A stretch of DNA of 64,000 nucleotides from Nostocales cyanobacterium (GTDB lineage Bacteria; Cyanobacteriota; Cyanobacteriia; Cyanobacteriales; Nostocaceae), in assembly GCA_004292695.1 (NCBI GenBank), contig RDXV01000004.1, forward strand, positions 16,472 to 80,471. Reading direction: 5' to 3'. Positions 26,926-35,287 of this stretch are shown in pieces. A program made the translations under genes and the position numbers. The notes beneath the pieces are model-generated. The model saw nothing but the letters and a program-made list of their open reading frames with translations, was not told the DNA's origin and searched no databases. The stretch's first letter is position 1; each line of letters opens with the position of its first letter.

Positions 26926-27758
26926 TTATCCACCTTTTACTTACCTGTGGGAGCGTGCGCCCCTTGCAAATTATAAGTTAATTGGCCATCTCTCTGTGTT
27001 TAGATTAGCCAGAATAGCCAGACTGTGTTAAATTACTGGCAACTAATTGTACTGTGTTTCTTGAGTGGGTAACTTAACTTGCCTAACTAAAGACTATTCA
27101 CACATCAATCATTAGCCATCATATTAACCTTGAGGTTAGCCTTGAAATAATAGAGAAGATAACAAAAAAGATTCCGATGGCGATCGCCAGAATTTTAAGT
27201 TTTAAGTAACCATAAATTCATTCTCACTTGAGTTTTAAAAATGCACAACAGTTAGTTTGGAAGTGGAATAGTTTGAGTTAATCAGGCAACCAAAATAAAC
27301 ATCCTGAAAAACACAACTACACACAAAAACAATGTTTGATAAAAAAGTCAAGTTTAACATTGTCATCAATCGGCTTTATTTGCTTATCATTGTTTATAGT
27401 TGGTAATTTAATTTGGTTACAGAACATCGTCGTAATAGCGAACAATTTTCCAAAAATTATCTAAATGGTTGACGATTTAGATATTAGTCTTTTGCAGTTA
27501 GAACAATCGGGAAAAATCAGAGATATAGCAGATCAATGGCTTAAATAAATGCCAATGTTTAGGAAATTTATTAATTATGCATAGCTGAATAAATGATCAG
27601 ATCCCCGACTTCTTTGATATTCTTGTCAAGAAATTGACAATTTATCGCAGCAGTTGGGGATCTAAATATTAGTAAATTTTTATGTTTATGTATATCGGTG
27701 ATACGTAAAATATGCTTATTATCAGTAATGAATAATTATACTGTAAGGTTGACAAATC
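26926..27758. other. Gene-free stretch before the 930-aa protein
   Basis: An 833-bp gap with a HIP1 octamer near 27180 and the palindromic element at 27599-27663. Short frames (e.g. a 27-codon frame at 27464) look like noise or old remnants. The promoter of the 930-aa gene presumably lies at its right end. Confidence 0.4.
27599..27663. repeat. AGATCCCC-type palindromic element, copy 1
   Basis: Arms AGATCCCCGACT and AGTTGGGGATCT (11 of 12 pairs) enclose about 41 bp. It belongs to a five-copy family in this window (also 30713, 35219, 44159, 45254). This copy stands alone in the gap, not next to a stop codon. Confidence 0.85.
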
Positions 27759-30551
27759 ATGGAAAATAACACTTTAAAATCCTGGCATGATCTATTTTTA
27801 CACTTAAAAGAACAAGGATATCAAATATCAGCAGGTTGGGAAAAATCAATAATTGAACCAAAAAATGATAATTTACCACCCATAGAAGTCATTAACATAG
27901 CAGAAAATGATTTGATTGTTAATTATGTAGGAAAAATTGAACTACAAACTCTTAGCAACCAACTTCAACTTACTTCAGAAATCATCAAAAACAATTCTGA
28001 ATTAGCCAAATATACAGTAGAAAATCCCAGAATTAATATCCAAGAATGGCAAACAGAATCTATTAATTATCAAGTTAGTATCTCTCAAATTAACCCAGAA
28101 AACATTATCAAGTTATTTACTAAAAACTTAGTAATTAATTTACCTCAATCAATCCAATTAAAACTTGATTCCTTAGAAAATGCTAATTTGATTTTATCAA
28201 AGTCAGAAATTTACTTAGAATTCACTGATAACATTCAAGTAGATTTAAACGATATTTTAAACTTAGACGTTAATATCCAATTACCATCTATCAACATAGA
28301 AGAAATATTTAACAGCTTCATTGCGAAAATTTTTGGTAAATCTGAACTTGATATTTCCAATAGTAAACTAAAATTATCAAAAGATAATAACGGTAATCAA
28401 ATTAACCTCATAGGATTAATCAACAACCAAGAAATTCAATTAACCTTTGGGAGTAGAACAACAGTAAAATATCAACTAACTGATGATCTTGATTTTAGTA
28501 GCTTAACCAAAAACATTCCAGTAATTAAAGAATTAAAATTAAAAAATGGAGAACTAATTATTAGTGATAAAAACTATTGTTATACACATAAAAAACTAGG
28601 AAGAATTAATATTAACAAAGGATTTAACTTTATTGGTGACATTAAACTAAGTAACTTAAAAACAGAATTTAGTGGTTTTCTCAAAGATCAATTAACAATT
28701 GATAAATTAGGTGCTTTAATTAGTTTTGATCCAGGTGGTTTAGTATGTTTAACAGGTAACATTCAACAAGATATTAACTTAATTTCCGTCCAAGAATTTC
28801 AAGCCAATTTTACCAACTTACTAATTAGCATCAAAATTAATAAAAACCTAGAACCAAGTTTTAAACTAATTGGTAACTTAGCTGTACAAGGTTATGATTT
28901 AACCCAAGAAAATGAACCCACATTATTTTTGAATGGAGCGGTTGCACTTGAACCAGAATCATTAACAGCATCCTTTGCTCAAACCGGGGAAAATGCTTGG
29001 TGTAACCCCTATGGTTTAGTGGGAACAGAACTCAGGAATATTTGTTTTCAAGGAGGAGGAACTTATTTACCACCTTACTTTGATAACTTTGGTTTTATTG
29101 GTGATTTGAGATGGGATACCATAGACATTGAGGTAGCATTCCTCATGGATACCAATGATCCTGATAAATTAGCATTAATGTTAACCACAAATCAACCAGT
29201 TAGTCTAGTAAATTTATGGCAAGGTCCTCTATCTGGTTTTGTATTAAACAAAGTTAATGTTTCCACAGATTTAATTTCTCAAACCTTAGAATTTCTGAAT
29301 AAATTTTTAGATTTAAGTATAGAATCCATTGATAGAGAAAATGATGGTAAATGTGAACCATTAATTAAAATAGTTCCCTTCGCAACCGAAATCGCTGGAC
29401 AACCAATTTCTGCAGGATTAGAAATTAACGGTAGAGTCACAGCATGGAATCATCAAGCGAATTTAATTTTACAAAGTGATCAAACATTCCGGGAAATTGC
29501 AGGGACATTAAATGTACCAGAAATTGATTTAGGAGTAGTTAAAATCGGCGGAACAGATGATAATTGTTTAGATTTGGCATTAAAGGTAACACCAACTGAA
29601 AAATACTTATCAGGTGATGGACAAGTTGAGATTTTTGAGCAAGAAATTGCTAAAGTTGAATTTAAGATTACCCCTACTAATGCTATTTTCAAAGACTTTG
29701 ATTTGAGTTTTGCTAATTTGATAAGTATTGATGTTGATAATTTGAGTATAGATATAGAAACAGGAATTGGTAGCGGTTCAGGAAAAATTTTAATTTTAGG
29801 AAATCAGATAGCCGGTAGTAAATTTTATTTAACCAAAACTGGAATTTCTATTCAGAATACATCATTAAATTTAGCGGGCTTTTTAACACTAGAAATTGAG
29901 AATTTAACAATTAACTTAGTCAATAATACAGCTACAGGAAAAGCTGAAATTACTGCTTTTGAGCAATCTTTAGGTACTGGTACTTTAGCATTTGATCATC
30001 AAGCTATTACTATTAATCATGTCTCTTGGAATTTAGCAAATATAATCAAAATGGATGTTCCTAGTTTTAGTCTTGATTTAACTGATAAAAGTATAGCTGG
30101 AGTGGGTGATGTGAGTATTTTGGGGAGAAAATTCTCTGCGTTAGATATTAGCCTCAATGCTAAAGGTTTTCAATCTGTAGGGGATTTTAATTTTGGGGTT
30201 TTAGCTTTTCATGGTGCTACATTAATTCTCAATAAAGCTAAAGATGGTAATATCAATAATTCAGCGATAATTGCCGGTCATGTTAAGTTGTTTGGGTATG
30301 ATTTTTTCAATGTCAAAGCGAGTGTGAATAGTAGTAGATTAACTCTTTCTAGTAGCTTTAATTTTGGGGGAATTATTATTCTCAAAGGATCTAAAAAACG
30401 CAAAAATGCCATTATTACTGTTAAGAAAAATCAGAATGGACGCTATCAAGCGATTATATCTGGGCGTTTTTATTTATTCAACCAAGAGTTAACAGCTATT
30501 AATATTAAGGATTTACAAAATCTGAAAAAAGCCACAGAAACATCTAGTTAA
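27759..30551 (+). CDS. 930-aa beta-rich protein of unknown function
   Basis: I do not recognise the family. It is strongly patterned in short beta strands with alternating polar and hydrophobic residues, in repeated blocks that read like a beta-helix or a stacked-sheet (AsmA/TamB-like or lipid-transfer-like) shell. A central conserved-looking patch contains CNPYGLVGTELRNICFQGGG and PPYFDNFGFIGDLRW, then FLMDTNDPDK. The C-terminus is Lys-rich (KGSKKRKNAIITVKK). No signal peptide or membrane helix is visible, so it is cytoplasmic unless exported another way. Asn, Ile and Lys are very frequent. ATG 27759. It is convergent with the ABC exporter gene. Confidence 0.7.
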   Translation: MENNTLKSWHDLFLHLKEQGYQISAGWEKSIIEPKNDNLPPIEVINIAENDLIVNYVGKIELQTLSNQLQLTSEIIKNNSELAKYTVENPRINIQEWQTESINYQVSISQINPENIIKLFTKNLVINLPQSIQLKLDSLENANLILSKSEIYLEFTDNIQVDLNDILNLDVNIQLPSINIEEIFNSFIAKIFGKSELDISNSKLKLSKDNNGNQINLIGLINNQEIQLTFGSRTTVKYQLTDDLDFSSLTKNIPVIKELKLKNGELIISDKNYCYTHKKLGRININKGFNFIGDIKLSNLKTEFSGFLKDQLTIDKLGALISFDPGGLVCLTGNIQQDINLISVQEFQANFTNLLISIKINKNLEPSFKLIGNLAVQGYDLTQENEPTLFLNGAVALEPESLTASFAQTGENAWCNPYGLVGTELRNICFQGGGTYLPPYFDNFGFIGDLRWDTIDIEVAFLMDTNDPDKLALMLTTNQPVSLVNLWQGPLSGFVLNKVNVSTDLISQTLEFLNKFLDLSIESIDRENDGKCEPLIKIVPFATEIAGQPISAGLEINGRVTAWNHQANLILQSDQTFREIAGTLNVPEIDLGVVKIGGTDDNCLDLALKVTPTEKYLSGDGQVEIFEQEIAKVEFKITPTNAIFKDFDLSFANLISIDVDNLSIDIETGIGSGSGKILILGNQIAGSKFYLTKTGISIQNTSLNLAGFLTLEIENLTINLVNNTATGKAEITAFEQSLGTGTLAFDHQAITINHVSWNLANIIKMDVPSFSLDLTDKSIAGVGDVSILGRKFSALDISLNAKGFQSVGDFNFGVLAFHGATLILNKAKDGNINNSAIIAGHVKLFGYDFFNVKASVNSSRLTLSSSFNFGGIIILKGSKKRKNAIITVKKNQNGRYQAIISGRFYLFNQELTAINIKDLQNLKKATETSS

Positions 30552-30576
30552 ATTCATACAGCACATTTTATCTGGG

Positions 30577-30642
30577 TGAGGTACACAAGGGCGGGCAGGA
30601 TGCCCACCCCACAAGAGTTTTATAATTAATATTTGTACCTCA
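30577..30642. repeat. 66-bp palindrome (TGAGGTACA ... TGTACCTCA)
   Basis: Perfect 9-bp outer arms TGAGGTACA/TGTACCTCA enclose a second hairpin GGGCGGGCA/TGCCCACCC. It sits just after the 930-aa gene and is GC-rich against AT-rich surroundings. It may be a MITE or act as a terminator. Confidence 0.65.
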
Positions 30643-30712
30643 TGTACCTGAAAACAACAATCCTATTTTTTTAAACTAACCACAGAGACACAGAGGTAGA
30701 GAAAGGATTACT

Positions 30713-30774
30713 ATATCCCCGAATTTTAAGAGTAATTGATGATTTATGGACAGGATAAAAAAGAAGTCGGGGAT
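30713..30774. repeat. AGATCCCC-type palindromic element, copy 2
   Basis: Left arm ATCCCCGAATTTT, right arm AAAAGAAGTCGGGGAT. It lies between the convergent 930-aa gene and ABC exporter and touches the exporter's stop codon, a position fitting a two-way terminator. Confidence 0.7.
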
Positions 30775-32568
30775 TTATTTGTGATTATCTGCATGATTGA
30801 TAGTAGCTTTTTTATGTCTATATTCATTTATAGATAAAAATTGCCACTGGGAATTTTCAGCAAGTTCTAATACCCATTGATGGTAAGGAAATAAACTTTC
30901 TCGGTGTCCTACACTAATATAAGTGGTGTTAGTTGCTTGTAATTGATGATATAAATTCTGTTCGTTGTTTAAATCTAAAGCACTGGTAGCTTCATCTAAG
31001 ATGGTAAAACTAGGATGAGAAATTAATATTCTGGCAAAAACTAACCTTTGTTGTTCTCCTAAAGATAATGTATTTTCCCAGTTGACTTCTGTGTTTAAAC
31101 CTTTAACTCGATTGAGTAAATGCTGTAAATTCACTTTTTCTAAAACTTCTTCTAGTTTGCTATCACTGATGTTTTTATCTGTGTGGGGATAAAGTAATTG
31201 TTCGCGCAAAGTACCTAAAATTATGTAAGGACGTTGGGGAAGAAATAGTATTTCTTCTGAGGATGGCCTGACTAAACTACCACTACCAGAATTCCACAAA
31301 CCAGCAATAGCTCTTAACAATGAACTTTTTCCTCTTCCACTCGGACCAACTATTAATAAACCTTGACCTGATGGGACATTAACTGATAAATCTTCAACAA
31401 TTACCTTTTCATAATTGGGAGTTTGTAAGGTCAGATGATCAAATTCTATCTTACGTTCTTCTTTGAATTTAATAGTGCTGACATTTTCAGATTTTTTAAT
31501 TACTTCAGATAAGGTATCGGAAAAGTTAGCTAACCTCTCAACATAACTAGAAAATCTGCCTAAACCACCAAATTCAGCAATTAATGTTCCCAAAGCATTG
31601 GCAAAGAAAAAACAACATAAACTAGCTTGGCTAATTTCTCCATAGTCAATTTGATCTTGGATAAATAAGGGTGTGAGAATGAACATAGAGAATAATGTAA
31701 TAGCTGACTGATATGCTCTATTAAAGATGTCCTGTCCTCGTTCCCAATTCATTCTATGTTCAGCATTTTTGATCACATTATCAAATTTACGTTTAATGAG
31801 ATTTAGTTCTTCATTTTCTCCCTGAAAAAATGCGATTGACTCAGCATGATTTCTAACATGAGTTAAACAATAATTAAAGTCTGCCTTAAATTCTAATTCT
31901 GCTTTATTAATTTCATTGAGTTTTTGAGTTAAATAAATCGCAACTATATTTCCAATTACAGTATATACAACTAAATAAATTGTTATTTGTACAGAAATAG
32001 TCCACAATACAATTAAAAAAGTGAACATTTCTAGAACTTTTTCAATGAAAGTTGCGGAAAACCTTAAAGCATTTATGGTAATTGGTTCTAATTCTTGGGC
32101 TATACGTTGATCTGGGTTTTTAAGAGTGGAGCGAAGATTTATTTGATAGTAAGCTCGACTGCTAAAATATTTTTCTAAAATGTAATTATTTAACCATTTG
32201 TACCAGTCTAAAGAGATTTTTTTACTAACGTATCTGGAGAACCCTACAAATAAGACTGTGATGACAATTGCTAGGGTAGAAACCCACAATGTACTAAAAT
32301 ATTTATTAATGTCTCTTTCTTCAATTACAATATCAAGAACATAACGATTCCAGTAGCTACTGAAAGCACTCATGGATACTGTTCCCAATATTAATGATAG
32401 GAGTAAAAGTAACATTCCCCATGAGCGAATTACTTCCGTAAATGCTCTACCTTGGACGTTGGTGGGATACCAATAAGGTTGGGCAACAACTCGGAGGTCT
32501 TGCCAAAATTGAGTAAATACGGAGAGGGGATTTTTTTTGCTTGGATCACTGACAACTGGGTTAGACAT
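30775..32568 (-). CDS. ABC transporter, fused permease/ATPase of ABCD (SbmA-like) type
   Basis: 597 residues from ATG 32568 (MSNPVVSDPSKKNPLSVFTQ); the frame extends to a TTG at 32589. The membrane domain has six helices and the hallmark LNNYILEKYFSSRAYYQIN ... NPDQRIAQE of the ABC_membrane_2 family, which holds peroxisomal ABCD and bacterial peptide exporters. The nucleotide-binding domain has Walker A VGPSGRGKSSLLRAIAGLW, signature LSLGEQQRL and Walker B FTILDEATSALD. It begins 350 bp downstream of the microviridin-like precursor gene on the same strand; characterised microviridin loci carry an ABC exporter of a related kind, so export of that peptide is a plausible but unproven role. Confidence 0.85.
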   Translation of the reverse strand: MSNPVVSDPSKKNPLSVFTQFWQDLRVVAQPYWYPTNVQGRAFTEVIRSWGMLLLLLSLILGTVSMSAFSSYWNRYVLDIVIEERDINKYFSTLWVSTLAIVITVLFVGFSRYVSKKISLDWYKWLNNYILEKYFSSRAYYQINLRSTLKNPDQRIAQELEPITINALRFSATFIEKVLEMFTFLIVLWTISVQITIYLVVYTVIGNIVAIYLTQKLNEINKAELEFKADFNYCLTHVRNHAESIAFFQGENEELNLIKRKFDNVIKNAEHRMNWERGQDIFNRAYQSAITLFSMFILTPLFIQDQIDYGEISQASLCCFFFANALGTLIAEFGGLGRFSSYVERLANFSDTLSEVIKKSENVSTIKFKEERKIEFDHLTLQTPNYEKVIVEDLSVNVPSGQGLLIVGPSGRGKSSLLRAIAGLWNSGSGSLVRPSSEEILFLPQRPYIILGTLREQLLYPHTDKNISDSKLEEVLEKVNLQHLLNRVKGLNTEVNWENTLSLGEQQRLVFARILISHPSFTILDEATSALDLNNEQNLYHQLQATNTTYISVGHRESLFPYHQWVLELAENSQWQFLSINEYRHKKATINHADNHK

Positions 32569-32774
32569 TTTTGTATATGTGTTGTGCAATCAGTACGGAC
32601 AAGGAAATTTTTTGGGATTTTACGTACTTATATCATGTCTGTTTGCACACTGGCCATCTCAGCACAAATTTAGTGATTTAAATTATGATTTAAGTTAAAA
32701 ATATTACTGGTTTAATGAGTACAAAAAAGTACCTAGTGAGAATTAGTCGTCTAATTATGTATTTTTAACCATTA

Positions 32775-32877
32775 AAAGAAACCTTGTTTGATTTATAAAT
32801 AAGTTATAAAATTGTGAACTTATTTAATAGGAGTTTGTACCTAAATATAGGTAACAATCATCAAACAAGATTTCTTT
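32775..32877. repeat. Nested inverted repeat between precursor and exporter
   Basis: Outer arms AAAGAAACCTTGTTTGAT/ATCAAACAAGATTTCTTT pair at 17 of 18 positions; inner arms AAATAAGTT/AACTTATTT pair perfectly. It is a 103-bp foldback without coding capacity, either MITE-like or a transcript-end structure after the precursor gene. Confidence 0.7.
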
Positions 32878-32918
32878 AATTTGCAAAGGAAAATGAAGGA
32901 AATGAAATTTATGTGTAA

Positions 32919-33071
32919 TTACATATCTTCCCAATCAGAAGGCCATTTCCAAGTCCAGATTGGGGGAAAGGGAAGCGGTTGTGGTTCTGCGGGTTGTTCT
33001 TGGGGATCTTCTTCAACCAAGAAGCGGGCAAAAAATGGTACTGCTTGATTATCTAAGATTTTTTTAGACAT
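32919..33071 (-). CDS. Microviridin-type precursor peptide (graspetide)
   Basis: 50 residues, below a usual ORF cutoff. The leader has PFFARFL, the conserved helix that MdnB/MdnC-type ATP-grasp ligases bind in microviridin precursors. A Pro/Glu-rich spacer follows, then the core IWTWKWPSDWEDM. This fits the TxKxPSDxE(D/E) microviridin core: Thr40-Asp46 and Ser45-Glu48 for the two esters and Lys42-Asp49 for the amide by analogy. Two features are unusual: four Trp in the 13-residue core, and Met as the last residue. No ATP-grasp ligase or acetyltransferase of the mdn type lies beside it; only the ABC exporter follows. Recognition rests on motif match, and the product itself is not proven. Confidence 0.85.
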   Translation of the reverse strand: MSKKILDNQAVPFFARFLVEEDPQEQPAEPQPLPFPPIWTWKWPSDWEDM

Positions 33072-33390
33072 GGTTTTTGTTGTTGATCCTGTTTAGCAAA
33101 TAGGCAAAGGTTAAAGCAGTTTGAATACTGATAACCATTGATGAGATGAATATAATCAGTACAATTACATCACCACAAGATAATATAATCCAGGTATCAG
33201 GTATGATACTGTAGACTATATATTTCTTAATATTAAATCATACATTGTTACATTTAAATTTTAAGGTGTCTAAATATTATTAATGATTTGATAAGGTAAA
33301 ATAATGAATATAACTATAACATTCAATAATAATGATTAGTATTTTAAACACTTGACATATTTGAAATATATGATAGGTAATTTAAGTTAT

Positions 33391-33662
33391 TTAGGGGAGC
33401 TGAAAAGCATCCGCTTCCGCATGAGTTCTACTGATAGGATTAACTTTGAAAGTTATTTGTCTAGAATAGGGATTACTACTAGAATTGATACCAAAAAAAC
33501 TTTGACCTTCTATTTCTAGTTTAGCGATTGTTGAGCCATCTGTTTCACTACCAGCAGGAGGTAAACCCAGACTTTGCCTGTATTTAGCTAAGTCATCAAA
33601 AATAATGTCCGTTTTTCCTCTCCTTTATATACAGGTAAAATTTTACCCTCAAATTTTAACAT
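33391..33662 (-). pseudogene. Nucleotide-deaminase toxin fragment, frameshifted and truncated
   Basis: From 33662 one frame reads MLKFEGKILPVYKG. After a frameshift near 33618 the next frame continues KTDIIFDDLAKYRQSLGLPP, then AKLEIEGQSFFGINS and THAEADAFQLP, and stops at 33391. HAE (within THAEADAF) is the zinc-site motif of the cytidine-deaminase fold; the LP...DGST..KLEI..Q.F.GIN pattern is that of bacterial polymorphic-toxin nucleic-acid deaminases. The second zinc motif (PCxxC or CxxC) and everything after it are missing. The fragment lies downstream of the HEAT-repeat gene. Confidence 0.75.
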
Positions 33663-33666
33663 ATAT

Positions 33667-33678
33667 AGGACTTACGCA
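33667..33678. repeat. Single MITE end (AGGACTTACGCA)
   Basis: The same 12-bp end as the MITE at 19381-19495, here alone, directly beside the broken deaminase gene. A partner end within 150 bp is not seen. Confidence 0.5.
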
Positions 33679-33732
33679 GAAACCTAGTTTCTTAACCTGG
33701 AATTTAAGAAAATTGAGTTAATTATAATCCTG

Positions 33733-34362
33733 CTAACAAGCAACTGCGCTAAGTATATCTAAACTGGTTTGAGCCGCTTCTCTCACATCAGGATGGGTGT
33801 CTTTTTCCATTAAACTATTTAAAAAGGGAATAGCTTCTACAACTTCTAATTCTCCTAATTCATCAGCTGCACTTTCACGAACTATATAATCATGATCGTT
33901 GAGACTTTCTATTAATAAAGGTAACGCTTTTTCTGGATATAAACGTCGCATAAATCGCAAAACACTACTTCTGACATAAGGAGAAGAATGTTCACGCAAA
34001 GCTAATACAGGTTTGAGATTACCAATAACTCCTAACCTACTTAAACTATCTATTGCTTCCATGACAATTAATGGACGTTTATCATGAAGATAGTTAACCA
34101 GTAAATTCAATAATTCAGATTGAGAAAATGGATGTTCTAGCGGTACTTCTGCGAGTGCAAATAAAATTGCTTGCAACTGTGCTGTATTCGCTTTATCAAT
34201 TTCATTCCATAAGAATTTTATCCCCATTTCTCCTTGTGTAGCGATGAGGTAGGATACTTCTTGATAGAAAAGTACAGCATCTTCATTTTCAGGTGCAGGA
34301 AGTTGAAAAATTCTGATTAGCTGTTCTAGGTTCAGGTGATCGAGTTCTGGGTAAAAACTCAT
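33733..34362 (-). CDS. HEAT-repeat protein (possible immunity partner)
   Basis: 209 residues built from paired helices with HEAT signatures (RPLIVMEAIDSLSRLGVIGN, SPYVRSSVLRFMRRLYPEKA, DYIVRESAADELGELEVVEA, HPDVREAAQTSLDIL). The DYIVRESAADELGE and PDVREAA pieces match phycobilin-lyase-type HEAT repeats, but no bilin-lyase residues were identified. It lies immediately upstream of the deaminase toxin remnant on the same strand, so an immunity role is possible by position. ATG 34362. Another reading is a general binding scaffold. The small gene at 34390-34614 lies 27 bp upstream. Confidence 0.7.
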   Translation of the reverse strand: MSFYPELDHLNLEQLIRIFQLPAPENEDAVLFYQEVSYLIATQGEMGIKFLWNEIDKANTAQLQAILFALAEVPLEHPFSQSELLNLLVNYLHDKRPLIVMEAIDSLSRLGVIGNLKPVLALREHSSPYVRSSVLRFMRRLYPEKALPLLIESLNDHDYIVRESAADELGELEVVEAIPFLNSLMEKDTHPDVREAAQTSLDILSAVAC

Positions 34363-34389
34363 TTGATACCTCCTAATAGTTCATTATTA

Positions 34390-34614
34390 TCACTCCTCAT
34401 AAGTTTTTATTTCATTAAGATTCATATCACGAAATTCACCAGGAAACTCTTTACCTAACTTAGCAGGAAGATTAGATATTTTAATTAATCCATTATCACG
34501 TAAAGAATTAAGTTCCTGAATTTTTTCATCTGACAACCTTAAACCATATTTATTGGCTAACCTTTCATATTGTGTCAGTATTTTAATTGCCTTTTTCGCA
34601 TTTTGACTTGTCAT
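34390..34614 (-). CDS. Hypothetical 74-aa helical protein
   Basis: MTSQNAKKAIKILTQYERLA then a basic-acidic helical protein ending EFRDMNLNEIKTYEE. It has no signal or membrane segment. It is 27 bp upstream of the HEAT-repeat gene on the same strand and probably co-transcribed, so it may belong to the same toxin/immunity locus. ATG 34614. No family is recognised. Confidence 0.55.
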   Translation of the reverse strand: MTSQNAKKAIKILTQYERLANKYGLRLSDEKIQELNSLRDNGLIKISNLPAKLGKEFPGEFRDMNLNEIKTYEE

Positions 34615-35218
34615 TGTTACCTCAGTTGGGTGTGATTTTATTCAACCAAACTGGGGTTATCGTGAGAAGAGTGAATAATTGCAGGAAATTGCACTTATAG
34701 CTTTTGTAACAAGTTATTAGTAGCTAAAGCTAGTATATCCTGGCCTTAAACCACAACAATCTAAGCTCTCAGCTTTTGAGAACTATAGTATGTCTAATGG
34801 AATTAAGCAGTATCAGTCACTCTACACAGCGTAAAACCCGCAGATGTAGTAGTTGTTTACTGTTTTTGCCAGAACACACCAACTTCAGGGAACATACTTC
34901 ATTTATTCTCAGAGTTTCAGAAATCCAGCTTATTTCCCTAAAATTGGCTCTATCCTTGCTGAAAAACTCTTATGAAGGGGGCTTCACTGTATAAAGTTCG
35001 GCCACACCACTGAATGGTTAGTTCTAATAGGGAACTGAATTTCTAATGCTATTTTAACATATAAATTTTAAAAAGTAGTGATAAAATCAGCTTTACGCAG
35101 ATACAATAGGCAATTAAGGGGTAACAGTTACTTGCTAATCAAAATGCTGTTATTATCCTGAAAATTTTAAAATCCTGAACATTCTTATTTTTAGATTTAT
35201 TCTAACTAGCAACTCCCC
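34615..35218. other. Gene-free stretch between sufS and the HEAT locus
   Basis: A 604-bp AT-rich gap. One 72-codon frame (34776-34994) lacks coding character and no recognisable protein follows from either strand. It is left unannotated. Confidence 0.4.
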
Positions 35219-35284
35219 AGATCCCCGACTTCTCATATCAATTTATAATTTGTGGACACAATAAATCAAAGAAGTCGGGGATCT
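35219..35284. repeat. AGATCCCC-type palindromic element, copy 3
   Basis: Arms AGATCCCCGACTTCT and AGAAGTCGGGGATCT (perfect 15 bp). It lies 3 bp past the sufS stop, so it probably forms the terminator of the suf transcript. Confidence 0.85.
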
Positions 35285-35287
35285 TAT

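Noticed and set aside
27464..27547. 27-codon frame before the 930-aa gene
   Set aside because: Too short, no ribosome site and no recognisable pattern; could be an old gene fragment but cannot be supported.
34776..34994. 72-codon plus-strand frame
   Set aside because: No recognisable protein pattern, Cys-rich and Ser-rich random look, no ribosome site.
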